Origin: Sedimentimonas flavescens
GTDB taxonomy: Bacteria > Pseudomonadota > Alphaproteobacteria > Rhodobacterales > Rhodobacteraceae
Direction: 5' to 3'
Assembly (NCBI RefSeq): GCF_019264375.1
Contig: NZ_JAHVAI010000001.1
Span: 62,001 to 126,000 of the forward strand
Length of the DNA stretch: 64,000 bases
Every line of letters starts with the position of its first letter. Positions within the stretch are counted from its first letter, which is position 1. The notes under the pieces were generated by a model, which was not told the DNA's origin, did no database searches, and saw only the letters and a list, made by a program, of their open reading frames with translations. Both the position numbers and the translations under genes were made by a program. Shown piece after piece: positions 55,936 to 63,316 of the stretch.

Positions 55936-56684
55936 TGCATCACCTCCAGAACCGGAAGGGTGCTGTCGGCGGCGGTCCCCATATAGGCGTGGCGCACGGT
56001 TTCCGAGGCGCGGATCTGCTCGGGCGGGCCGTCCTCGATCACGGCGCCGGAGTCGAGCACGACGATATGGTCGCAGGTTTCCAGCACCAGGCCCACGTTA
56101 TGCTCGATGAGCAACACGCCGCAGTTCAGCTCGGTCGCAATGCGGCGGATCAGGGCGGCAAGTTCTGCCGCCTCGGGCGCGCTCATGCCGGCTGCGGGCT
56201 CGTCGAGCAGGATGTAACCCGGGCGCCCCATCAGCGCGCGGCCGATGGCCACGCGGCGTTCGTCGGTATAGGGCAGCGTACCGGCAATCCGGTCCGCAAG
56301 CGGCGCGATGCCGACCCAGTCGAGCATTGCCTGCGCCTCGGCAACCGCTGCGGCGCGCGAGAGGCCCAGGCCCACGCCCGTCACCTCGAGATTGTCGATC
56401 ACCGGCAGTTCACGAAAGAGGCGCCCGCCCTGAAAGGTGCGCGCGACGCCACGGCGGCGGACCTGATGCGGCGCAAGCCCGACAAGGCTTTCGCCGTCGA
56501 GCTTCACCGCGCCTTCGGTCGGCGCCTGAAAGCCGGTCAGTACGTTCACCAGAGTCGTCTTGCCCGCACCGTTCGGACCGATGAGACCCGTGACATGGCC
56601 GGGCGTCACGCTCAGGCGCGCCTCGGAAAGCGCCTTGAGCCCCGCAAAGGCCACGGAAATATTGTCAGCTTCGAGTTGGCGCAT
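55932..56684 (-). CDS. livG: ABC transporter ATP-binding protein LivG
   Basis: A 250-aa ATPase. Walker A is LIGPNGAGKTTLVNVLTGF, Walker B YILLDEPAAGMSAPEA, with the signature region LPYTDERRVAIGRALM in the degenerate form common in LivG. The start at 56684 follows AAGGGCGGA. It is the first liv gene, separated by 223 nt from the pxpC stop on the same strand, so it may also have its own promoter. Confidence 0.92.
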   Translation of the reverse strand: MRQLEADNISVAFAGLKALSEARLSVTPGHVTGLIGPNGAGKTTLVNVLTGFQAPTEGAVKLDGESLVGLAPHQVRRRGVARTFQGGRLFRELPVIDNLEVTGVGLGLSRAAAVAEAQAMLDWVGIAPLADRIAGTLPYTDERRVAIGRALMGRPGYILLDEPAAGMSAPEAAELAALIRRIATELNCGVLLIEHNVGLVLETCDHIVVLDSGAVIEDGPPEQIRASETVRHAYMGTAADSTLPVLEVMQ

Positions 56685-56907
56685 TCCGCCCTTCCATCCG
56701 GTTCTTGGAAAAGGGGCTACCGTTCCCAAAAGCTGCGCTTTCGGGTCGGGTCTTCCCTCCCTGTGGTTTCGGCGGCCTCTTTTCGGGCCGTCCGGGTGTT
56801 TAGCGTCGCACGGCGCGCCGGGCCTGTCTTGTCGCGGAGCGCGCCCAAACTTGACGCTCGGTGCGCTCCGCTCCGGGACAGGGCCCGGACCGGGGCAAAC
56901 GGGGGGC

Positions 56908-57879
56908 TCAGCCCGCCAGATGCGCCCGCGCCGCGGTGAAAAGCGCGCCATTGTCGGCGCGCGCGGCCAGCGCCTGATCCAGCGTGACCGGCACGAACTG
57001 AGCGGGACGGTGCGGCTGAAGCTGGGCGATCACATCCATATCGGCCGAGATCACGGCACCGAGCATCATGTAGCCACCGCCCGAGACCGCATCGCGGTGC
57101 AACACGATCGGTTCGGTTCCCGAGGGCACCTGGATCGAGCCATAGGGATAGCAGGCATCGACAATGTTCGACGGGTCCGAGCCTGCGCCGAAGGGCTGCA
57201 CGCGCTCGACGAATTCGAGCGGATGGCCGCCGCGGAAGCGATAGCCGATCCGGTCGGCCTCGGGCGCGACCTTCCAGACATCCTCGAAGAAGCGCGCACC
57301 CGCCGCCTCGGTGATCCGGTGCCAGTAAAGGCCGGGCAGCATCCGAAGCTCGATTTCGGTCGCCTCGGGGCGGCGCAGCGCGACTGGCAGGCTGCGACCG
57401 GGCGTGCCTGCCCCCTGCCCCACCGGCAGTTCGTCGCCCGCCTTGATCGCGCGGCCCTGATAACCGCCAAGCGCCCCCAGAACATAGGTGGAGCGCGAGC
57501 CGAGCACGACCGGCACGTCGATCCCGCCCGACACCGCGATATAGGCCCGCGCGCCGCCCTTGAGGAAACCGAAGCTCAGCCGGTCGCCCGCCTTGACCGC
57601 AAAGCTCTCCCAGGTCGACTGCTCGACACCGTTCAGCTTGGGCGGCAACTCGCCGCCGGTGATGGCGATCACTGCCGGAGCGGTGAATTCCAGTTCCGGC
57701 CCCATGAAGGTCGCCTCGAGCAGGGCCGCGCCCTCGGGGTTGCCCACGAGAAGGTTGGCCACCATCGTCGCGAAGCGATCCATACCGCCGCCTTCGGGGA
57801 AGCCGAGGTGATAATAGCCCGGCCGGCCGAGGTCCTGCACCGTGGTCGAAAGCCCGGGGGTGATTACCTTAATTGCCAT
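56908..57879 (-). CDS. pxpC: Biotin-dependent carboxyltransferase family protein (PxpC/KipA)
   Basis: A 323-aa protein of the KipA/PxpC (AHS2) family. It begins IKVITPGLSTTVQDLGRPGYYHLG, the family signature, and includes RAYIAVSGGIDVPVVLGSRST. AHS2 is one half of the carboxyltransferase domain of urea carboxylase; PxpC is a subunit of ATP-dependent 5-oxoprolinase. The start overlaps the pxpB end by 11 nt. It precedes the liv genes in the same direction. Confidence 0.92.
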   Translation of the reverse strand: MAIKVITPGLSTTVQDLGRPGYYHLGFPEGGGMDRFATMVANLLVGNPEGAALLEATFMGPELEFTAPAVIAITGGELPPKLNGVEQSTWESFAVKAGDRLSFGFLKGGARAYIAVSGGIDVPVVLGSRSTYVLGALGGYQGRAIKAGDELPVGQGAGTPGRSLPVALRRPEATEIELRMLPGLYWHRITEAAGARFFEDVWKVAPEADRIGYRFRGGHPLEFVERVQPFGAGSDPSNIVDACYPYGSIQVPSGTEPIVLHRDAVSGGGYMMLGAVISADMDVIAQLQPHRPAQFVPVTLDQALAARADNGALFTAARAHLAG

Positions 57880-58744
57880 TGAGGGCCTCCATCAGACGGG
57901 CATTGGCGCCGGCCATGTCGCGGTTGAACTCGGTCAGGCTGAAGTCGCACGAACGGATCGTCGGCTCCCACTCGTTTGCCTCGATCGCCTCGAGCGTGGC
58001 ATCGTATTCATCACGCGTCTGGGGGCGGAACTTGACGATGTCCCCCGGCTTGAAGAGGCACATCTCCTCCGAGAGATAGCGCACCTTTTGGCTCGGGTCG
58101 TAGATCGGGGCGGGCGTTACGCCATACATCTGATAGCCGCCCGCGCCGCGCACCGAATAGATCGCGGCGAAGCAGCCGCCATGGCCGACGGTCAGTTTCG
58201 GCGTGTCGGTCCGCGGGCGCAGGTATTTCGGCGCCTGGATCTGCTTTTTCTGCTCAACAAGCTGGTAGAGGAACGGCAGCCCCGCAACGAAGCCCACCAT
58301 CGACACAAACCAGGGCGTTCCGGCATGGGCCGCAATGAACTCCTCGATCGTGGCATAGCCATTGACGCGGGCGGAGTATTCCAGATCGGTGGAATTCGGA
58401 TCCTGGTGCCGCTCGCGGAAACGCATCTCGGTCTCATGTGTCCAGGGGTCCTGGTAGTAGACCGGCAGTTCGATGATCCGCGTGGCCAGCGTCTGGTCCG
58501 ATTTCGCCGCCTGCTCCTCAAAGCTTCTCAGCTCCCTAAGCATGTCGGTGGGGCTAATCTTGTCGGGGTCGAACTTGACCTGAAAGCTTGCGTTCGCGGG
58601 GCAGGTCTCGATCACGCCGGGGATCTGCGCCGCGCGCACCGCGTTGATCATCGAAAGCCCCGTGAAGAACGACTCGAGCGACATGGATTCGGAAACCTCG
58701 CCGAAGATATGCTCGTCGCCGCCATGAGAGAAACGTATCGCCAT
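57869..58744 (-). CDS. pxpB: Allophanate hydrolase subunit 1-like protein (PxpB/KipI)
   Basis: A 291-aa protein of the KipI/PxpB (AHS1) family. The typical PVYYQDPWTHETEMRFRERH and VRGAGGYQMYGVTPAPIYDP motifs are visible, and the N-terminal ~40 residues are longer than in minimal PxpB. AHS1 pairs with AHS2 in urea carboxylase and 5-oxoprolinase. It lies 11 nt from the biotin carboxylase gene stop and overlaps pxpC by 11 nt. Confidence 0.92.
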   Translation of the reverse strand: MAIRFSHGGDEHIFGEVSESMSLESFFTGLSMINAVRAAQIPGVIETCPANASFQVKFDPDKISPTDMLRELRSFEEQAAKSDQTLATRIIELPVYYQDPWTHETEMRFRERHQDPNSTDLEYSARVNGYATIEEFIAAHAGTPWFVSMVGFVAGLPFLYQLVEQKKQIQAPKYLRPRTDTPKLTVGHGGCFAAIYSVRGAGGYQMYGVTPAPIYDPSQKVRYLSEEMCLFKPGDIVKFRPQTRDEYDATLEAIEANEWEPTIRSCDFSLTEFNRDMAGANARLMEALNGN

Positions 58745-58755
58745 CCCTTATCCTT

Positions 58756-60129
58756 TCAGCCTTGCGCGTCGTTCAGACGGTCCGCGTTTTCGGAAAGCCA
58801 GCCCTCAAGCCAGCGGGTATGCACCGCGCCCGCGCGCACCGTCTCGTCGGCAGCCAGCGCGAGAAACAGCGGCTTGGTGGTCTTCATCCCCTCGATCGAA
58901 AGCTCGGTCAGCGCGCGGGTAAGCCGCGTGATCGCAGCCTCGCGGGTCTCGGCGTGAACGACGAGCTTCGCCAGCAGCGAGTCATAGAAGGGCGGAACCT
59001 GATAGCCTTGGAAAAGCATGGAATCGAACCGCACGCCGGGGCCGCCGGGCAGGCGCAGATCACCGACCTTGCCCGGGAAGGGCGCGAAATCGCGCGCCGG
59101 GTCCTCGGCGTTGATGCGCACCTCGATTGCATGGCCGCGCGGGACGATGTCGCGCTGCTTCAGACGCAACGCCTCGCCGCCGGCGATCCGCAGGCCTTCG
59201 GCCACCAGGTCCACCCCGGTGATCATCTCGGTCACCGGATGCTCGACCTGGATACGGGTGTTCATCTCGATGAAGTAGAACTGGTCGGCCGCATCGTCGT
59301 ACAGGTATTCGACCGTACCCGCGCCCGAATAGCTGACCGCACGCGCCAAGGCGACCGCCGAGGAGCAGAGCCGATCGCGCAGCCCCTCGGAGAGCGCCGC
59401 CGAGGGCGCCTCTTCCCAGACCTTCTGGCGGCGGCGCTGCAGCGAGCATTCGCGCTCGAACAGGTGAATGGCATCGGTGCGGTCACCGAGCACCTGCACC
59501 TCGATATGGCGCGCGCGGCCGATCACCTTCTCCATGTAAAGCCCGCCATCGCCAAAGGCAGACAGCGCCTCAGCCTCGGCCTGCGGAAAGGCCTGCTCGA
59601 ATTCCGCGAGGTTGTTGGCGATGCGAATACCGCGCCCGCCGCCGCCTGCCGCGGCCTTGATCATCACCGGAAAGCCCGTGTCGATCAGGATATGGCGCGC
59701 CTCTTCGATCCCAGCCACACGGCCGCTCGAGCCCGGAACCACCGGCACGCCTGCGGCATGGGCCGCCGAGCGGGCCGACACCTTGTCGCCCATCAGCCGG
59801 ATCGCGTCACCCGAGGGCCCGACAAACACCAGCCCCGCCGCCGCAACGGCATCGGCGAATTCGGCATTCTCGGCGAGGAACCCGTAGCCGGGATGGATCG
59901 CATCCGCCCCGGTCGTCTCCGCCGCCGCAAGGATCGCAGCCATGTTCAGGTAGGATTTCTTGGCCGCGGGCGGCCCGATATTGACCGCCTCGTCGGCAAG
60001 CTGGACATGCAGGGCGTCGGTATCGGCAGCCGAATGCACCGCCACCGTCGCAATCCCGAGGTCACGGGCTGCACGGATGATCCGCACGGCGATCTCGCCT
60101 CGGTTCGCGACCAGAAGTTTCTTGAGCAT
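58756..60129 (-). CDS. accC: Biotin carboxylase (AccC-type)
   Basis: A 457-aa ATP-grasp enzyme that carboxylates biotin with bicarbonate and ATP. It begins MLKKLLVANRGEIAVRIIRA and shows the ATP-binding loop IKAAAGGGGRGIRIAN and catalytic motif EMNTRIQVEHPVTEM. The length matches stand-alone AccC (about 450 aa). A paralogue of the fatty-acid enzyme is likely, because it is encoded with KipI/KipA genes. Its start overlaps the carrier gene stop by 1 nt. Confidence 0.93.
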   Translation of the reverse strand: MLKKLLVANRGEIAVRIIRAARDLGIATVAVHSAADTDALHVQLADEAVNIGPPAAKKSYLNMAAILAAAETTGADAIHPGYGFLAENAEFADAVAAAGLVFVGPSGDAIRLMGDKVSARSAAHAAGVPVVPGSSGRVAGIEEARHILIDTGFPVMIKAAAGGGGRGIRIANNLAEFEQAFPQAEAEALSAFGDGGLYMEKVIGRARHIEVQVLGDRTDAIHLFERECSLQRRRQKVWEEAPSAALSEGLRDRLCSSAVALARAVSYSGAGTVEYLYDDAADQFYFIEMNTRIQVEHPVTEMITGVDLVAEGLRIAGGEALRLKQRDIVPRGHAIEVRINAEDPARDFAPFPGKVGDLRLPGGPGVRFDSMLFQGYQVPPFYDSLLAKLVVHAETREAAITRLTRALTELSIEGMKTTKPLFLALAADETVRAGAVHTRWLEGWLSENADRLNDAQG

Positions 60130-60362
60130 CAGTCGAGATCCGCCAGAGGGGTGCCGGCCATCACCGGCTCTTCGTTATCGACGCTGAAGCGGATGTTGGT
60201 GCCCGCGACGTCCGAGGTGACCTCGATGTAGGATTTCATCACCTCAATGAGGCCGATCACATCGCCCACGGCGACCGCATCGCCATCGGCCTTGTAAGGC
60301 GGCTTGTCCGGTGCCGGCGTGCGGTAGAAGGTGCCGGGAAGCGGGGACAGGATCTGGGCCAT
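60129..60362 (-). CDS. Minimal biotin carboxyl carrier protein
   Basis: A 77-aa protein that is only a biotinyl domain. It starts LSPLPGTFYRTPAPDKPPY like AccB and has the lipoyl/biotinyl hairpin with Lys43 in LIEVMKSYIEV, where E-V-M-K-S replaces the usual E-A-M-K-M. Normal AccB proteins are about 150 aa with an N-terminal linker that is absent here. AAGGAG precedes the ATG at 60362. It is coupled to the biotin carboxylase, so it probably serves that enzyme. Confidence 0.88.
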   Translation of the reverse strand: MAQILSPLPGTFYRTPAPDKPPYKADGDAVAVGDVIGLIEVMKSYIEVTSDVAGTNIRFSVDNEEPVMAGTPLADLD

Positions 60363-60382
60363 TCTTGGCGCTCCTTTCGTGA

Positions 60383-61108
60383 TCAAACGGTTTCTTCCGA
60401 CACCGCGGCGCGCACGGCGCGGGCGATGTCGATGGCATTGGGCGTGTCGGAGTGCACGCAGATGGTCTCGCAGCGCGTCGGGAAGGTCGAACCGTCGTTC
60501 GCCGTGCCCTGCCCTTCGCGAATGGCACGCAGGCAGCGCGCCGCCATCTCTTCGGGGTCCTTGGCTTCGTGCTCGCGCGTGACGATCAGCGCGCCGCCGG
60601 GCGCGTAATCCAGATCGCAGTAATATTCTGCGACGAACTTGTGCCCGCGCTCGGCGTAGACGCGCTCATGCAGCGTGCCAATCATGCCAAACAGCGGCAC
60701 GCCGTAGATATCGGCGACGTCGCAGACGGCATGGGCCACCTCTTCCTGACGCGCGGCCATGCCATAGAGGCTCCCATGCGGCTTGATGTGGTTGAGGACC
60801 ATGCCCTCGGCGCGCAGAAAACCGACAAGCGCGCCCACCTGATAGAGCATGCAGTTCGCCAGTTCCTCGCGGCCCATCTTCATCTCGCGCCGCCCGAAAC
60901 CCTGCAGGTCCGGCAAGGACGGATGCGCCCCGACCTTGACGCCATGCGCCTTGGCCAGACGCACAGTGGCGCGCATGTGGTCGGGGTCGGAGCCATGAAA
61001 ACCGCATGCGACATTGGCCACATCGATCAGCGGAATCATGCCCTGATCGTCCCCCATCCGATAGAGGCCGAATCCCTCTCCCATGTCGCAGTTCAAGCTC
61101 GCCCGCAT
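60383..61108 (-). CDS. pxpA: LamB/YcsF family protein (PxpA, 5-oxoprolinase subunit A)
   Basis: A 241-aa protein of the LamB/YcsF family. Signature regions are SLNCDMGEGFGLYRMGDDQ, IDVANVACGFHGSDPDHM and NHIKPHGSLYGMAARQ. In bacteria PxpA works with PxpB and PxpC to open 5-oxoproline with ATP. It is the first gene of the minus-strand cluster and is divergent from the LysR gene. Confidence 0.92.
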   Translation of the reverse strand: MRASLNCDMGEGFGLYRMGDDQGMIPLIDVANVACGFHGSDPDHMRATVRLAKAHGVKVGAHPSLPDLQGFGRREMKMGREELANCMLYQVGALVGFLRAEGMVLNHIKPHGSLYGMAARQEEVAHAVCDVADIYGVPLFGMIGTLHERVYAERGHKFVAEYYCDLDYAPGGALIVTREHEAKDPEEMAARCLRAIREGQGTANDGSTFPTRCETICVHSDTPNAIDIARAVRAAVSEETV

Positions 61109-61163
61109 TCAACTCATCTCCGTTTATCCCTGCCCTCAAGGGTGAGCCGAAGATGGGTGACTT

Positions 61164-61206
61164 GAATAGTTCTATTTATTGAATATTAATATCTGAAAAA
61201 TCGATA
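61164..61206. promoter_or_regulatory. AT-rich divergent promoter region with palindrome
   Basis: This short AT-rich stretch contrasts with the GC-rich surroundings. It holds ATATTAATAT (61183-61192), a perfect 10-bp palindrome, within a TTTATTGAATATTAATATC context. It is the likely control region for pxpA and the LysR gene, and LysR proteins often use such sites. Confidence 0.5.
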
Positions 61207-61224
61207 CTTCTTGGCAGGCCAACC

Positions 61225-62133
61225 ATGTCACTGACTTTAAAACAAATTCGCTATTTCGTCGCGGCCGCCGAAACCGGACAGGTCAGCCACGCCGCTATGG
61301 AAATGAACATTTCCCAGTCATCCGTGACTTCTGCAGTGCAATCTTTGGAGAACCAACTGGGCGTCCGACTGTTCGAGCGCGGCCATAGTGGCGTCACCCT
61401 GACGATCGAAGGCGCACGTTTCTTGAATCACGCCCGGACGATCATGGCGGCGGTCGACGACGCCGTGCGCAGCCCGCTTGGCACCGAGCGGAAGGAAAGT
61501 GGCACGCTGAGGGTGGCGACGACCTACACCGTCGCGGGCTACTACATGCCGCGCTATTATGCGCGCTTTCGCAGCAACTATCCCCTCATCACCCTTGAGA
61601 TGCACGAGGTGGCACGCGACCGGATCGAAAGCGGGCTTCTGGAAGGCGAGTATGACATCGCCGTCATGCTGGTCTCGAACATTGCCAATTCAGCCGAGAT
61701 TGCGCACGAGACGCTGGTCAGCTCGCAGCGGCGTCTTTGGTTGCCGACCGATCACCGCCTGTGCGATGCCAAGCAGATCAGCCTGCAAGACGTCGCGCGC
61801 GAGCCCTACGTGATGCTGACCGTCGACGAGGCAAAGCAGACCGCGGGCCGCTACTGGGACCATGCCGGCGTCGTGCCGAACGTGATCTTTTCGACCTCGT
61901 CGGTGGAGGCCGTGCGCTCGATGGTGGCAGGCGGAATGGGCGTCACGATCTTGTCCGACATGGTCTATCGCCCGTGGTCGCTTGAGGGGCGACGGCTGGA
62001 GGTCCGCACCCTTTCGGACGAGGTCCCCAGCATGGATGTCGGTCTGGCATGGTCGCGCGCAGAGCCCCTCAAACCGGTAGCCGAGGTCTTTCGAAGCTTC
62101 ATGACCATGGCCACCGGAGGCGGGGGGGAATGA
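61225..62133 (+). CDS. LysR family transcriptional regulator
   Basis: A 302-aa LysR regulator. The N-terminal helix-turn-helix is LKQIRYFVAAAETGQVSHAAMEMNISQSSVTSAVQSLENQLGV, and the effector domain begins LGTERKESGTLRVATTYTVAGYYMPRYYARF. It is divergent from pxpA and likely controls that cluster. Its stop codon forms one arm of a hairpin shared with the bioY stop. Confidence 0.93.
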   Translation: MSLTLKQIRYFVAAAETGQVSHAAMEMNISQSSVTSAVQSLENQLGVRLFERGHSGVTLTIEGARFLNHARTIMAAVDDAVRSPLGTERKESGTLRVATTYTVAGYYMPRYYARFRSNYPLITLEMHEVARDRIESGLLEGEYDIAVMLVSNIANSAEIAHETLVSSQRRLWLPTDHRLCDAKQISLQDVAREPYVMLTVDEAKQTAGRYWDHAGVVPNVIFSTSSVEAVRSMVAGGMGVTILSDMVYRPWSLEGRRLEVRTLSDEVPSMDVGLAWSRAEPLKPVAEVFRSFMTMATGGGGE

Positions 62134-62153
62134 GCCTGCGCCTGACAGGCTCA
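62131..62153. terminator. Convergent hairpin containing both stop codons
   Basis: TGAGCCTG (62131-62138) pairs with CAGGCTCA (62146-62153). The arms include the LysR stop TGA and the bioY stop on the other strand. No T run follows in either direction. Confidence 0.45.
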
Positions 62154-62699
62154 GGACGTGCGAGAGAGAATGCTTCTGGGACGCACCCGCGCGAGTGAGG
62201 TGGTCAACAGACCGGCGACGATAGCCTTGGCGACATCACCCGGAATGAAGGCTACGACCAGCACCGCGGCTTCGGTCAGGCTCTTTTGCAGCACGATGGA
62301 CATGCCGACGATCCCGAAGGCGTAAAGCACGACAATGCCGCCTATGACGGATGCGATCATCGCGACCAGCGCCAACGGCGCGGCCCGCCATTTCTCGACG
62401 ATCCAACCGGTCACGTAAGCCGCCGCGACCCAACCGACCAGGAACCCGGCGGTCGGCCCCACAAAGACGCCAAGCCCGCCGCGTCCGCCCGACAGCAGGG
62501 GCAGCCCGAGCGCCACCAGCAACAGGAAAAGCAACACCGCCAGCGCCCCGCGCCGCGCCCCCAACACCGTTCCGCACAGCATGATCCCCAGGCTTTGCGC
62601 CGTGATCGGAACGCCAAACCCCAAGGTGATCGTCGGTATCATACCCAACGCGGCAATCAGAGCCGCAAACAGTGCCACATGGGCGAGAGTTCTTTCCAT
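62151..62699 (-). CDS. bioY: Biotin transporter BioY
   Basis: A 182-aa membrane protein with six hydrophobic segments, the S-component that binds biotin. It shows MIPTITLGFGVPITAQSLGIMLCGTVLGARRG and the GGRGGLGVFVGPTAGFLVGW motif typical of BioY. It is coupled to bioN by 1-nt overlap. It is placed next to a biotin-dependent carboxylase cluster, which suggests biotin supply for it. Confidence 0.93.
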   Translation of the reverse strand: MERTLAHVALFAALIAALGMIPTITLGFGVPITAQSLGIMLCGTVLGARRGALAVLLFLLLVALGLPLLSGGRGGLGVFVGPTAGFLVGWVAAAYVTGWIVEKWRAAPLALVAMIASVIGGIVVLYAFGIVGMSIVLQKSLTEAAVLVVAFIPGDVAKAIVAGLLTTSLARVRPRSILSRTS

Positions 62700-63316
62700 C
62701 AGTCTTCCTCCTGAGGCGCCAAAAGCCCGCCGCGCGCGCGGAGCGCCTCGGCTACATATTCTGCATCATCGAGCGCCACGGCGACAAGCGGCAGAACGAT
62801 CCGCCAATGCGCCCTGCGGTGGGAGCGCGCCGCCCAGCTTTGTGTCAACTCCCGCCCCTTCTGCGCCAGCACCGGGATCGTACGCACCACCAGCATCACG
62901 CAGATCTCAAGCAGCCGAGGGTTCAACCCAAGCCGTGCGAAGGGCTTCGTGCAGGCACCGGCGACCTGCATGATGTCGCTCAGCCGGGTGGTCATCGTCA
63001 CAAGGTTCGCTGCGCCGACCACCGTAACCAGCCGTATTACGATGACCAGCCCCTGAAGGCTGTCCTCGATATAGATGTGCCAGGCCATGACCCCCAGAAC
63101 AAAGGGCCAGAGGATGATCAGCCGGCGCAACCCGACCGTGAAGAAGAGCCAGCCCGGCGCCGCGTACAGGCCCAACATCACGAGAAGCGCCGCACATTGC
63201 ACCCATAACTGTGCCGTCGAGGCCAGTCCCAGTGTCACCAGCGACAACAGCCCCAGCTTGAGGGCCGCTGGCCAGCCATGGGCCGCAACTCTAACCGGCG
63301 AGGTGAGAGATATCAT
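62699..63316 (-). CDS. bioN: Energy-coupling factor transporter T component (BioN)
   Basis: A 205-aa membrane protein of the EcfT family with five or so hydrophobic segments. The C-terminal EYVAEALRARGGLL contains the ARG signature used to contact ATPases. It joins BioM and BioY to form the biotin transporter. Its start lies inside the end of bioM, overlapping by 26 nt. Confidence 0.88.
   Translation of the reverse strand: MISLTSPVRVAAHGWPAALKLGLLSLVTLGLASTAQLWVQCAALLVMLGLYAAPGWLFFTVGLRRLIILWPFVLGVMAWHIYIEDSLQGLVIVIRLVTVVGAANLVTMTTRLSDIMQVAGACTKPFARLGLNPRLLEICVMLVVRTIPVLAQKGRELTQSWAARSHRRAHWRIVLPLVAVALDDAEYVAEALRARGGLLAPQEED

Noticed and set aside
58762-60231. Long plus-strand open frame opposite the biotin carboxylase
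   Set aside because: The minus strand encodes a complete AccC-type enzyme; the plus frame is a shadow.
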